Shown: positions 27,101 to 38,388, counted from the first letter of the stretch. The stretch is DNA of 64,000 nt from Gordius sp. MW1 (GCA_964036665.1 OZ038528.1:19641245-19705244), one strand, 5' to 3'. Program-made: numbers and translations. The notes: a model not told the origin generated them from the letters alone.

Positions 27101-28480
27101 ATTATAGTGGTTTATGCTGAGCATGATGGTTCCAAACTTTTAAATTATGGATATATTTATTGGCTTACATATTAATTACTACTAGATCAATTTTAACAGT
27201 AATCAGGCACACAAAATATTAAATCTTAGTTTTTAAGAGTTTGTCCACAAACACATATATAATGTTTAAATGAGTTTCTGCAACTAAGTAAATATCTTTT
27301 TAATTTATAGATTGAATAACAAAATGAACTTGGGGAAGGTTGATGTCGAGGTTTCTGACGAATTGGAAAATAGATTTGGAATTAGAGAATTCCCAACAGC
27401 TCTCTTGTAAGTTTCATATCGAACCCATTTTCCAAAAATCTATTTTACAATCTTTTTTTAATAGTTTCCGTAAAGGCAAATTATACCAATTCAATCAACC
27501 CGAATTCGCTCCAAACAACTTATTGTCTTTCGCTAGTCGTTGGTATAAAACAGTACGAGGGGAGCGAGTTCCTCAAAAGGCATCTTCATTGTAAGCACAA
27601 ATGTTATGTCAGTTGTTATAATTTCATAACTTATTCTAATTATGCCTTATTATATTTAAAGAGATGAAATTGTTTCAAAGATGGAATACGAATTAGCTGT
27701 AAGTTACATATTATTATTGTGATTAATTTTTATTATATCCGAACTAACCCCTATTAATAAATTATATTAACCAGTTAGTTATTTTTGCTTGGCAATCATC
27801 ATTTTTAGTTTGTTTCGGTATATTTTATAAAATATGTTGCAAAAGCCAAACTATCTTTTTTATCCACTCCCCCTCACAGCAACGCAATTTCATGTTATCT
27901 GTGATCGGTGCTTCGGCAGCACTAGTCGTAGCCTCCACTGCCTTGATCGTTGTGTTTATCGGGATAAGTTGGATGCGTCAACCATCAATTACGCCCCCAT
28001 TTTACAAAAGCTTGAAAAAAGAATGATCGAAACAAAATTTAAAACTTATTAATTATCTTATAAATAATCTAAATATATACCCATCGCCATATGCCATTTA
28101 ATCAGTCATAATGTTGACAAACATACATGCCGCCACATCTACAACATCGTTAAAATTATTTCACATTTTACATACCTTTTCTGCCATACGAAAGCCAAAT
28201 TAATAGTGTAAGTTTATGATAAATTACTTAACCACTAACACTACTAATCAAGATTTTATTTTTTTATGTAAATATATATTGTACCATTACGATTATTTTT
28301 ATTCCAAATCTGGGACTTTAAAAGAACCGAAATTTTATGTTAACGATTGTTGGCACATGCATAGCTTTAGTAGTGTCGGTTACAACTATAATCATGATCT
28401 TTATTGGAATGTCCTATTTCAAGATTAAATTAGATGTATTGGATATCAAAAGATCGGATAACATAAAACAAACTTCGTAA
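18200..28480 (+). CDS. Two-thioredoxin-domain transmembrane protein with alternative 3' exons
   Basis: Coding exons: 18200-18410, 25885-26067, 26529-26667, 26725-26787, 27311-27406, 27465-27590, 27662-27698, then either 27880-28026 or 28325-28480. All borders are GT..AG and phases agree, giving 333 or 336 aa. A hydrophobic segment at ~19-40 reads as a signal peptide. Domain 1 (~62-150) keeps a CHKC active-site pair at 75-78 and a cis-Pro at 117 (TTFPAMIYW). Domain 2 (~150-270) is thioredoxin-shaped (GDWFVLFYEP, VDVEVS, GIREFPTALFF) but has SNNK in place of CxxC, so it is probably non-redox. A single membrane helix follows, with a short tail. It should be an ER-lumenal, membrane-anchored PDI-like protein. 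The layout recalls the arthropod l(2)01289-like family (from memory, not checked). An AG at ~18184 just upstream of the ATG suggests a 5' UTR exon. AATAAA at 29181-29186 is a possible poly(A) signal. Intron 1 is 7474 nt and holds repeats and MITEs. Confidence 0.85.
20153..20305. mobile_element. CATGGGCGTAGCC-family MITE in intron 1, 153 bp
   Basis: Reverse orientation (G-rich hairpin at right), exact 8-bp target duplication GATGAAAT (20145-20152 and 20306-20313); ends CATGGGC / GGCTACGCC. Confidence 0.92.
20690..20875 (-). repeat. G/A-rich block of composite repeat (copy 2)
   Basis: Reverse complement of the 14831-14995 block: CGGGCCTTCGGCCCTCG, GGGAAGGGG runs, then TTTATGGGCGAGAAAGGTGG and GAATGCCTATAGGGGGG. 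Confidence 0.85.
21127..22366 (-). repeat. Satellite part of composite repeat (copy 2)
   Basis: About six inverted-orientation monomers with GGCCAATGGTCA, ATTGGTCAGCAGCCAG and GGACGGCCAAAAAGT. They are interspersed with three copies of a ~60-bp unit (TTAAATTGCATAGCAATT ... AACTTTTATTTATG) at ~21691, 21976 and 22037. Also present are a ~66-bp tandem duplication (GAGGGAGATAGAGATGAGGG at ~22131 and 22192), and an (ACGG)n tract with GAGCCCATAAATTGCATAGC at the end. Lies entirely in intron 1 of the thioredoxin-like gene. Confidence 0.82.
24136..24301. mobile_element. CATGGGCGTAGCC-family MITE in intron 1, 166 bp
   Basis: Intact CATGGGCGTAGCC / GGCTACGCCCATG ends. Flanking octamers GACAATAC and GACATAAC agree at 6 of 8 positions, consistent with an aged target duplication. 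Confidence 0.88.
24800..25735. mobile_element. CATAGACT-family hAT-type element, 936 bp
   Basis: TIRs CATAGACTAAATAGAC / GTCTATGTAGTCTATT, extending with lower identity for ~75 bp to a shared CCATTTTGAT box. Exact 8-bp target duplication CGTCTAAG (24792-24799 and 25736-25743). No transposase ORF. Sits in intron 1 about 150 bp before exon 2. Confidence 0.88.
26854..27027. mobile_element. CATGGGCGTAGCC-family MITE in intron 4, 174 bp
   Basis: AATGGGCGTAGCC start, a partly duplicated CTACGCTACGCC end, exact 8-bp target duplication TGTACATC (26846-26853 and 27028-27035). Accounts for much of the 523-nt intron. Confidence 0.92.
27880..28026 (+). CDS. Alternative terminal exon A of thioredoxin-like gene
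   Basis: Follows a good acceptor (CTCACAG at 27873-27879) in phase 0. It encodes 48 residues: QRNFMLSV, a ~24-residue hydrophobic membrane helix ending FIGISW, and a tail ending KSLKKE before TGA (28024-28026). It is the same length and pattern as exon B over the first 34 residues. Confidence 0.85.
   Translation, partial: QRNFMLSVIGASAALVVASTALIVVFIGISWMRQPSITPPFYKSLKKE
28325..28480 (+). CDS. Alternative terminal exon B of thioredoxin-like gene
   Basis: Acceptor TTAAAAG at 28318-28324, phase 0. Encodes 51 residues starting NRNFMLTI, with a membrane helix ending FIGMSY and a different tail ending IKQTS before TAA (28478-28480). Residues 2-6 (RNFML) and the FIG box are identical to exon A. 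The ORF that is longest here (28216-28428) lies in another frame and is not the coding one. The pyrimidine tract is weaker than that of exon A. Confidence 0.78.
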   Translation, partial: NRNFMLTIVGTCIALVVSVTTIIMIFIGMSYFKIKLDVLDIKRSDNIKQTS

Positions 28481-29582
28481 GATTGTTATGCATTCTCAAC
28501 CCATATGCTAAAATAACTAATAACATCTTATAAGCGAATCTTTATTGTTTAACCTACATTATAACAGCTGAATTATTTTATGTAAATTCAGAGAACATGA
28601 GGAATAGCACTAGGAGATGCCATTCGTAACGAATTTGTGAATATTATCTTAGCCATTTGACTTACCTTTTGTTAAATATAATATCTAAATTACTCGAAGG
28701 AATGTTAAAGTTTTTGTTATATTATATTTATGAAACTGACAACCGCGATATAGTGTAACGCAAATACACCAAATCTCATATTGTGTGAATATATGTATTG
28801 CTGGCTAGCTTTATGTATTTAATTAATAAATTTACACAACGGAGATGCCTTAAAATGGTTAAATATTGTAAAAGTCAATCAAAGATTCGTAATATACAAG
28901 AAAGTGTAGGGGCACATCAACACGCAGAAAATCTCGGCGAAAATAATGTTCCAGAGTTAAAATATATCTCTTTTATTTAAAAATGTCACTCATCTGTAGC
29001 TTTCGAACAATTAATTAGTGAGATCCATGGTATCCTGTTCCTTTATAACTGGCTTAATGATTTTCCGAAAGATGATTAAATTACTTGTTTATTATATCAC
29101 GTATAGTTAAAATATAAATATTGGACTTGTTTTAACTAAGCTTTCATAAGATTTGGTAATCTAGATTTATATAAAGAGATAATAAAAGCATTTATTTATA
29201 TTCGTCTATATATTTTTAAATATTATGGTTAAGATTTTGTTTTATTTTAAATCTTTAAGAGATATTAAAAATCTAATTTATGATATCATATATATCTAAA
29301 GTAAGATTTCTATTATTTTTAATATGGAGCAGTTGATTTTTTATAAACAATATGTCATGTATTGTAATAAAAAGATTACTACACTTTTGGCAATTTCTAA
29401 CTAATATGGCGAATTAGATTTAATACATAGAAATAATAATAAGCCATACCTTCAGATATATAAAAAACGAAATGCTAATCTTTTAAAAATTGTCTCATTT
29501 ATTTTTAAACATTTGTATGCATTATTATAAAAATAAATCTCAAAATTACACCGTTATAAACTATACTGTAAATTGTAAAAGC
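28481..29582. other. 3' flank of thioredoxin-like gene
   Basis: AT-rich. Includes a possible poly(A) signal AATAAA (29181-29186) and an open frame at ~28786-28980 that starts hydrophobic (LLASFMYLIN) and continues basic (TQRRCLKM). That frame could be a further cytosolic-tail exon, but it has no convincing acceptor in the needed phase. Confidence 0.4.
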
Positions 29583-29661
29583 CATAGACTCATAAACTGC
29601 TCAATTCCTTTTAAAGAGTGTTCCAGATTTTGACATCCATCTTTAAATCTGAGTAGATAGC

Positions 29662-29868
29662 TGTTGAGGGTTGAAAGATTGTGAGATTACGTGTGTGTAA
29701 AGTTTCGATTGAATTATGCAGTGATGAAGTTTGTAATTAAAAATTCTAATTTGAATACATCGCGTGAATTGTGAGCCGAGGAGAAAAATGGTTTTGTAAA
29801 TTGTAATAGCGATTCCTCAATCTTTAATAAATAAATCGTTCCTCCCTTCTTCAATTTTCCTTCTTCAA
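29662..29868 (+). repeat. 5' LTR of deleted gypsy-type element
   Basis: Shares TGTTGAGGG.TGAAAGATTG, GAATACATCGCGTGAATTG and AATCGTTCCT blocks with 31693-31924. Confidence 0.9.
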
Positions 29869-30029
29869 TGGCGTCGTGAGCAGGATTCTGAACCTACATG
29901 GAATTGTATAAATTAGGGAGATTCGGTAGAATTTTTTATTCTAAAATTCGAGGCTCATATTATAAGTCGCAGTTCCATTGACCGATGCCCAGTAGACATG
30001 TAAGCTACTGAGTTATTTATCTACTGAAG

Positions 30030-30370
30030 CATTCCGGGTAGTGGCAGAGGATGCCATATCAGAGAACCCAACCGAATGGGCTTTCGAAAAAATAACCAGC
30101 AGGTTTAGAGACTTGCTCAAGGGAAAAATTGTCCTCTGGCTCAAATATTTATACTCGGGAATATTCGCGAGATGCAAGGAGAGCCTGCAATGCAATTCGT
30201 GCGCAGACTCAAGACCACAGCGAAGGACTGCAGCTTCGAAATCGGGGAGCTACCCAACAGACTTATGGACCAATTTATTCTGGGCAGAATCCAACTGTTT
30301 AAGCCAGATTGATGGCTGATACACCTTAAATGAGACAGGGCCATCGAAATAGCACTAGGGATTCAATCGG
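30030..30370 (+). pseudogene. Gag remnant of deleted gypsy-type element
   Basis: Gag-like residues appear in two frames: FEKITSRFRDLLKG (frame of 30041) and MQFVRRLKTTAKDC plus NRLMDQFILGR (other frame, ~30190-30300). This corresponds to the capsid region of the 5250-10276 element, with a frameshift near 30175. Confidence 0.7.
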
Positions 30371-30469
30371 TCGAGGAGGGGCTAAGAACAGTGCATCGAA
30401 CAGCGGAAGAAGCACTTGCGGTGGTTACGTCAAGAGCAGGCCATACGTTGACCAGCTTTACCCATGCTT

Positions 30470-30708
30470 TAGATATTTTGACTATCGATTTGTATATTAT
30501 TAAAACTTTGGTTCAATTTTTGTTAAACATGGGGTCTTTCGTTACGATCATGCCGAGCAGGCTTTGGAGGGAGCCCCTACCAACCGTGACAGAACCCATG
30601 CCGGCCGTCTATGGATATGGAAACAGAGAAATAAAGATAGTCGCCGACGTAAAAGCCGAGGCCCGGCTAGGCCAGACGCGGAAAATCCTGCAACTGTGGC
30701 AGACGTGA
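30470..30708 (+). pseudogene. Mutated retropepsin of deleted gypsy-type element
   Basis: Aligns with the protease at 6056-6364 (PSRLWRE, MPAVYGYGNREIKIVADVKAE), but the catalytic Asp-Thr-Gly position reads Asn-Met-Gly, so it cannot be an active aspartic protease. Truncated by a frameshift near 30708. Confidence 0.78.
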
Positions 30709-30870
30709 AGGGCACGCCTTTGCTTGGCACTGACTGGACAAACAAATTTGATAAAGGTATATGGGAACAGGTGCCAGGTGCGTTGGAACCCGAGAATAGC
30801 CATGGAGCCATTGCCTAAACATCGTCGACCATCAGGGCGCGCGGGAGCCAGAGATAATAAAGGTCGTGGA

Positions 30871-31053
30871 CATGGGCGTAGGCAGGGGAGAGAGCAGGGG
30901 GGGCCGCCCCCCCCAAATTACGAAAAAAAAATTTTTTCAATGCAAAAACTCTTAAAAATTAAAAAAAATTATGTTTTGCCCCCCCCCCCTAATTGAACTT
31001 TTAAACGTTTCGCCCCCCCCCCCCCTTTAAACCATAACCTGGCTACGCCCATG
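30871..31053. mobile_element. CATGGGCGTAGCC-family MITE nested in LTR element, 183 bp
   Basis: Ends CATGGGCGTAGGC / GGCTACGCCCATG, exact 8-bp target duplication GTCGTGGA (30863-30870 and 31054-31061). Excision in silico restores a continuous pol-like reading (EIIKVVDTMVR). Confidence 0.95.
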
Positions 31054-31329
31054 GTCGTGGATACTATGGTCAGGGAAAAGACGATCCAGAAGAACTCGGC
31101 GCCACAGGCGGTAAGAGGCATTTAAGTAGACCCACCAATGAAAAAGGGATCAATCCAGTATTTTTTCCCGCGGGACGCGTTCCCTTAGCGGAAAGTTGCA
31201 GACGACCGCATTTGCAAAAAGGGGGCTTTCGGTCAAGCGTGAACCAAGTATAAGGCCCTGGACGCAGGTATCAAATGAAAGCATAGCTCTACGATGGAAG
31301 GAGACAGGAAGAGCGCGGTGGCTTAGCGT

Positions 31330-31692
31330 TGGAGACACAGTGTGGACGCGCATGTTTTTGGGTCCGCATAAATGAGTGAAGAGGACAATAGCAACCAGGC
31401 GCGGAGCGCGTTTTTACGATGTATGGGCGCTAGGAAGATGACACCATCTACGTGGATCTGTTAAGAGAGAGAAAAATTTGAATTGAAGGATGGGGGGGGG
31501 ACATGAAAAGGGGTGGTCACACCGAAATATCCTGTGGAAATTAAATCTTGCTAGTCCGCCCGATCCAAGAGCTTCTCTGATAGCGACACGTCAGGACAGC
31601 GTGGGATCCTTGCTGCAAGAACCTAGATACTTACAGCGGATACGACATGCCCCAGGCTATCTGAAGCAACCTGCTTGTGAAAAAGGAAGGAG
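31330..31692 (+). pseudogene. Integrase C-terminal remnant
   Basis: Shows GDTVWTRMFLGPHK, an in-frame stop, then RFYDVWALGR and a downstream PRYLQRIRHAPGYL tail in another frame. Matches the integrase ends at ~9690-10030 and 60971-61160. Confidence 0.8.
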
Positions 31693-31924
31693 TGTTGAGG
31701 GATGAAAGATTGTGAGATTATTTGTGCACTGTTTCGATTGATTTGTTATATATATTTCTATATTCCTCCTGATGTGATGTTAAGTTTGTAATTAGACATT
31801 CTAATTTGAATACATCGCGTGAATTGTAGGTGAGGAGAAAAATGGTTTTATAAATTGTAATCACGATTCCTCCTTCCTTAAAAAATAAATCGTTCCTTTC
31901 ATCTTCAATTTTCCTTGCTCAACA
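31693..31924 (+). repeat. 3' LTR of deleted gypsy-type element
   Basis: 232 bp ending CTCAACA, followed by the ATAGC target duplication. Confidence 0.9.
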
Positions 31925-32287
31925 ATAGCTAATAGTTTCGGCCATGCCTTATATATCTATTCTGATATATGAATACAAATCATTTAGTTTTTGATCTACT
32001 TGAATCTTTTGAAATTTGAAATATAGGGATAAAAATAAAATATAATTACAAAATCAAATTAACTTTCTATAGCGCCATTTAAAATTGAACTTATTTTTAT
32101 AAATTGAATCTGCTCAATTTATATAAATTTGAAGAATTTTTAAAATTACTATGATGCTTAAAATGTGTTGCGACATGTTATATTACTGATTATTGACCAA
32201 TTCAATCCATCGCTATATAAAAACCAAGTGAATGTTCAAGATGGCGGTCGTTTTTTAGCAGAACTTTAAAGCAAGAGCAGTCTATAA

Positions 32288-34416
32288 TTCTATAATTAAA
32301 GCTGTACAATCCATCTAGATAGACTGCTCATCAACTTAAAATGAGTGTACCATTTTTCCGCTTGAAATGCGCACAAATAAGGGAAGGACATTTAATTAAA
32401 GTGTTTACAAAACGTACTAACAAAATATTGAACTATTTTAACATTAAAAACAGCATTCCAGTTACAAAACTCATATAAATAAAAATAGAAAATACTGTGA
32501 TGTTGTAATGTTAAAACAATTTAGTGCTATCTGCATTTAGATTTAAACGATGGGGTTGGGGTAACATGGAGATAGTTAAATTCAAACTTGTAAATTTGGT
32601 GGTACGCTTTTTACCATATAAAACAATTTTAAACATTCATCAAATGCCCCGATCAGTTGCTGACTTGTAGGGATATTTCAGCATCTTTTTATGAATATTT
32701 TATTGAGAACAATGTGAAACGTTCTAATCTAGATTAAACGGACTATTAGAAGGGCTTTGTATTTAATGATGTACATAAAACAGTGTTACTAGCAAATTTA
32801 TCACTGGAATGCTAAAACTAGCACTTCGTTTAAGCATTCATTTATTAGAGACATTACTGTGTGAATTTACCGATAACCGATAAGTCGTCTCGATGTCTAA
32901 TATCAATTTTCTTTATATATCCACCATTAATTGAATTGAGCCAGGAACTCAGCTCCCAAGATGAGAACTTCAACCTTAGCGAAAGTGGAGATCCCTTATA
33001 TTTAAGAAAGATAAAAATCCATAAAGGGGAATATTAGTAATAATGTTTTGATAAGCTATAATTAGCGGTTTATTTAAATACCGATTAGATCATTGATTAT
33101 TTCTAAATGACCATAAAGAAAGTTGACACTGATATGTATAAGCCAATGGTAGGGAGAAATGCCGTGTTTATACAACAGGCGAATAAGAAAAAACCTTATT
33201 CATATTAGGTTTTACATATAATATATATTTGTTCGTTAAAATGTGTTACTTGAAAGCTCAAGGTATAAAATTCGAATCTTGCCAATAGTTGGTTTTCGAA
33301 ATGTTATAGTCTACCTCTAGGTGATGTAACGGGAAGCGCATGACCCTATCTTTCGGCTGAATGACGAGATCAAGCTTGTAGTGTAGTCGATATCATTAGG
33401 AGTGTTGCAGGCTTAAAGGCACAAACCATGGGCCCGAAGACCCCGACTAGCTACTATTAATGCAAACTGATCGATCTTTATCATTTCCCGATGATGTCGA
33501 ACATTGTTAATTTGGGACAAAACAGGTACTGTACAACGTATTGGTTTATAAATATTCAAAGTTGCATGGTTGTTTTGGAGAAATTGTTAAAGACGAGGAC
33601 TAAAAGTTGCCAAAAGTGGCAGATTATATAAATAAGATCGACCGACCAGAAAAATCTAATTTATTTATTAGAAAATCAATTAGCACTTCACTTTCTGAAA
33701 TATCATTATATAACATAAAGAAATATCCCAATGGTGGTATGACCCGTGGAGAGGAATAAGGATTATGCTTGTTAATACCGTATACTTAGGCTTAACAGAT
33801 TAAACGAAAATATTTTAAAATAGCGCAATCGCGCCATTCAGAAAGATTCTAACTGGCCGAAAGGCTTGTCTTAATATCGACTGCACAGCAAAAATCGTCG
33901 TGCGGATTATAACATAGCCGTGTCTTAACTTCGAATTCACAGCAGATTTACATTTCAGAAGCATAACATAACAGCGATTTTGTAAGATGCAAAATTTTTC
34001 CTAAGCTTAAATGTTGTATGTTTTTAATATTTTAGGTATCAGCAAAGTTTAGATTTAATCACAAGTGTCAAAATAAACAAAAAAAACGTTTTTAACTACC
34101 AAAAAACGAAATATTAATAATTGCAATTAAGTTTGAACCAAGAAATTGAATCGGATAATCAGACAAAGATAAATTCGCGCGATCTGAATCCAATACTAAG
34201 ACAAGCCCTAAGTCGTAGGTGTGGTCATTGCCTGTTTATAGAAAATAATAAAGTGGGATGTTAGGGAGGGATCTATATATAATGTGATTGAATATTGCTT
34301 CCTAGTTAAATTCAAACTACCTATGAAAAGTATATACAGAATTTATAGCAATAGTTTGCTTGACAATCCACCGCGCTATCTAATAATAATTTTAAGTAAA
34401 TAATCATCGTTTGTAA
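32288..34416. other. Intergenic, no gene recognised
   Basis: A further CATAGACT-type half-terminus (TAGATAGACTGCTCATC) lies at ~32318-32335. Otherwise AT-rich sequence without supported features. Confidence 0.45.
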
Positions 34417-34603
34417 TAGTGTTGTAAAAACGGATGGGTTTTGTTTGGTCGGCCTTTCATTTTGGTCGACCAAACATCAACAAAAATTTACTTAGAAGCA
34501 TAAATAGACCAAAGATTTGACCAAAAAACCTTTTATCTATTTATGTTTAGTAGACTAAAACCAAAGATCGACCAAACAAAGCCCCGCCGTTTTTACAACA
34601 CTA
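34417..34603. mobile_element. hAT-type MITE, 187 bp
   Basis: TIRs TAGTGTTGTAAAAACGG / CCGTTTTTACAACACTA, exact 8-bp target duplication GTTTGTAA (34409-34416 and 34604-34611). Subterminal TTTGGTCG / CGACCAAA motifs repeat internally in both orientations. A different family from the CATGGGCGTAGCC elements. Confidence 0.95.
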
Positions 34604-37600
34604 GTTTGTAACACTCTATATTTTGAAGGTTTCCTCAATTATTTATAGACAAAAACAGTATTAGATAACATAGGCTTAACCCTACATATAGAAAAAAATA
34701 GTATCACAATTATGAATGTCATTTTGTCCTTTTCTAAATCCTTACAAAACAATTTCTCCCACTCCTTCAATCAAATCCTGGCTTTACCTACGGTAGACAA
34801 ATAAAAAAATAATAAAGTAGTTTATTATAAAACTTGAATATGTTTTAATTTTCAGCTTTGTAATAAATTGATATATTAATCCCTAATGAAGATATAACAT
34901 GATGTACTTTTGGAGTATGATTTAAAGGTTTAGACTTGTTTTAAAATATCTGATTGATTAGACATAGTTGATTTGTAACATAAAAAAAATTGTCGTGCTA
35001 TAATCGTACTATTAACAAATACACAATAAAGGCCAAATGGGCACACAGATAAATGTAGAAGGATTATTATCTCTAATCCCTTCTAATGGCTAGGCCTTGA
35101 ATTAAGGTTTATTTAGGAGCTAAAAATGGGTCATAACTTAGTTATTAACATCTAAAATGGAAGAAGGTGTGTGGTAAAGAGGGGCCAAAATTTGTCGTCG
35201 TGAATTAGCTATTTCTTTACCAAAAATTATAGTTAATCCACAAATTTAAAAAGGTAAATTTTTGAAGCCCTAACTGGTCAAAACTTCGTTTTCGGCCTCG
35301 TTGTATAGCCTCTATGACCAAAATAGTATTTTATTAGAAAATGGTGGCCATTTTTTATATTCCTATTTTATACTTTATAAAATTCCAATTTTTGAAACTG
35401 ATTTTAGTATACAATCTTGCAATTAAAAACCCGAGTCGAGTTAAAATAAAGTTTTTAACCAAAATTTAGTATTTACTTTTATTGATTTAAGTCAAAAAAC
35501 TTTATTATGTTATAAAGGTTTGCAATGTTATGACATTTAATTTACAAGTTCCATAATATAATTCAGTAATTTTTGACGTAGGTAAAAATATAAGCGTTAT
35601 TAATATTCAAGAAACGATGTTGCTAGAGGTGGTGGCGTTATCTATATTTCAAATGACATCCACTTTAACATATATAAATTAGTCTCTAAACTAGCCAATA
35701 ACCAAAATTTTTGTTTTTTTGGTTCAAATTTATAAGAAACGCTTTGCATACAGTTCGACTGCTTAATATATAATAATAAATGTGAGTATGTAAAAGTCTG
35801 CGGCGGGTTGTATATAGTTCGGCAATTTTGAGGGGGCTGATTATGTTTCAAAATTATGTAATCTTATAAAATATCCACGAATTTTTTGGATTTGGCAGAC
35901 GCCCATCCCTGCTTCTACCTGCGCCCATTATATATTTGCCCTAAATCTTTGTCAGATTATATTGTTGTAGTGTTATGCAGTTTGGACCAACATAAATAAC
36001 ATCGACGCACAAGACTGTCTAAATAGTTAAAAGCGAAGACTTAAATTAAATAGTTCGAATAAACATTTAGTTACTTGCACTTGACACTCACCGTCTTATT
36101 ACAAAGTGCCCCGCAAAAATTTTTGGGGGGACATGTTGTCAAATACTTTATTTTTTACAACTACTAATTTTGACAAAATTTATTCACATGTTTTGAAATT
36201 TAAAATACGTAAAATTTGGAGACGAGGCTGCAAAGTATATAGCCTAATAAGTTCAGCTTAGGCCCAAAGACCAAATTTAAAATTCTTGTTTGGGTCTGTC
36301 CAGTTAGCCCATGCTAGTCTAAAATGCATAGCTCTATATCAATGTATTCTCTTCAGTTAACGCCCTACCAAGTTTATTCTTGGTTACCAAATATCCTGAT
36401 CAAAGATTATATTCTGATATTAATAGCATTAACATTGTAAATAGCTTATAATAATTGTGCTTTAAAGTTGGTAGGCTCATGATCATGAACTATAATAATT
36501 TTGTGTTTTAAAATGTTCAATCTATTTAGTTATTTAGGCGACCTTTGAATCAGTGTGATAAAATTCTCGACTAGGAAAGAAATCAAAATGTAGGGCGATA
36601 AGCCGTTGTCAAAAAACATTTAAAGTCTTGATTAAATGTAACAAATTTCGCAAAAATATATTAATCGCTCTACCATACTCTCTTGTTGCTATAAAGTTTA
36701 ATATTATTGCAATTTTCTCTATAAAGAGCTGATTCGAGTGTTTGTTAGTTAGAATAATTTTAAAATATAATATTTTTTACATGTAATTTTTTTCTCAAAC
36801 TTAACTTATTAGAAGAATAATGATTATATATAGAGAGCATATGTAGTTTGGTTGGATAAATCATATTTTTAGCCTTGGCGATATCACAAAAAACAAACAC
36901 TAGCCAGGACTGGCATCTAGTTCACTTTGTCAAGGCTATTGGGGGATTAGTTTATCACAAAACGGACTATTATATATTTGTATCCCTAAATATAAATTAA
37001 GCCTCTTAAGCTTGTGCATTAGTGCCTGCCCCCCCCCCCCAAATGTCCTAATTTAATGACCAATTATGATTAAAATGATTAAGTCAAGGCCTATGTTTTG
37101 CCTCAAAATCATCAAACCGCGATTTTATTTTAAATCGTAGGCATCTTGTTTAGAGCCCGAGTTATTACTGTTTATTGACTGTTTAATTAAAATAAAATAG
37201 AATTCATACATTAATTTCCAAATTTTAGCAAAGGTTCATATATTAAAATTATCTTCAATTTAAAACCATGGACAGTTTTTTTAAAACAATGTTCAATCTA
37301 GCAATATAGTGGACACGGCTTAAAATAAATATTGTTATAATATATAGGAAGTCGAAACACTGTAGCTTGCCATAAAACGGCGTGAAATTAGGATATAAAA
37401 TGCAAAAACGAATTGTGTATGGTATGATCTTGTGAATTAAATATAACAGGTTCCTACTTTAATTATAATTACCTTATCCACATCAAATGCAATAGAAATT
37501 TGTTCACACTTTAGCCTAATTTATTTAGATCAAAAAATATTCCTTGGTATGAATAGATTCTTTAATATTTTCCCTTTGTGGTGCAAAAAAGTAAAAATTT

Positions 37601-38388
37601 TAGGAAACACATCCTCAAAATCAAGTTTGAATACAGTTTTGTAGTTAGCGAATATAAATACCATATATTTAGCAAATTTTGACTTTAACTAAACTTTTTA
37701 AGCTCAAAAGATATTAGATATTGCTTTAAAGATCTTTAAGTAATTATACAGTCAAATTCAAATTTATTCCTTACCAGTTCATTTTATACAATACAATTAA
37801 ACAATATAATATACTTAACTAGAAAGGAGAAAAATGTAACGACATTCTAAGTGTTAGTAATGCTAAAGCACCCATGTATTTGATTTTTTTGAGGTACATA
37901 AAAATGACCTTCTATATTTGTAGACGCTAAGACATAATTTAAGGAAGATGGATGATTGATATACGAGGGTAAAAATCTTCTAAAATGATTCAATATTTAA
38001 TACATTTTGTCAATGTCAATATTTAAAGAGGACCTTAAAATAAGATGTTATTTGTAAAAGCAATAAACATTCACTCCTCTCAGCGTGTAAATGCCTCTTT
38101 AAAAATGAATGTTTGTTATTCATTTTATGTATTGTGTTAACAAAAATGTTCGTGACTCATAACTTGGAAATTATATTGCTAACGAGTTTATTATTGATTA
38201 GTCCAATCTATGTTGCTACCCCGAACTGACTGCTGAACAAACAAAATTTGCTATTTACCTAAGATAAGCTACTAGGAATTTTCACTGATCCAGGAGTATT
38301 CGAGCGTTTATAAATGATTCATATTCACCTCCAAAATTAACGATGCTAAATTTGATTTAAAGCCTTTATTAATCGCCAACTGAGATTA
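34604..38388. other. Intergenic, with degraded MITE remnants
   Basis: Two stretches look like decayed CATGGGCGTAGCC MITEs: ~34700-34797 (ending CCTGGCTTTACCTACGG) and ~35826-35929 (ending CTACCTGCGCCCAT). A C14 run lies at 37028-37041. No gene signal found; the last ~150 bp precede the heparanase start. Confidence 0.45.

Larger units (their letters stand above)
29662..31924 (+). mobile_element. Deleted Ty3/gypsy-type LTR element, 2.3 kb
   Basis: Direct repeats 29662-29868 (207 bp) and 31693-31924 (232 bp; longer by an AT-rich insertion), starting TGTTGAGGG and ending TTC(A/C)A-type. A 5-bp target duplication ATAGC lies at 29657-29661 and 31925-31929. A PBS-like TGGCGTCGTGAGC follows the 5' LTR. 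Inside are frameshifted gag, a mutated protease, then an abrupt jump to the integrase C-terminal domain, so RT and RNase H are deleted. A MITE sits at 30871-31053. It depends on other elements for movement, if it was ever mobile in this form. Confidence 0.9.
29583..32287. mobile_element. CATAGACT-family element interrupted by an LTR element
   Basis: Left end CATAGACTCATAAACTGCTC, then CTTTTAAAGAGTG and CATCCATCTT. The right end is the inverse (CAAGATGGCGGTCG, ACTTTAAAG, AAGAGCAGTCTATAATTC). The arms are separated by the 2263-bp gypsy-like element 29662-31924, which leaves ~440 bp of this element when removed. Flanks TAAAAGC / TAAAGC are only an approximate target duplication. Confidence 0.6.

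Noticed and set aside
28216..28428. 70-codon open frame overlapping terminal exon B
   Set aside because: Wrong frame. The coding frame of exon B is defined by homology to exon A and by phase 0 splicing from exon 7.
33241..33520. GC-richer stretch as an exon
   Set aside because: No frame stays open with sensible residues and splice borders; left as unannotated.
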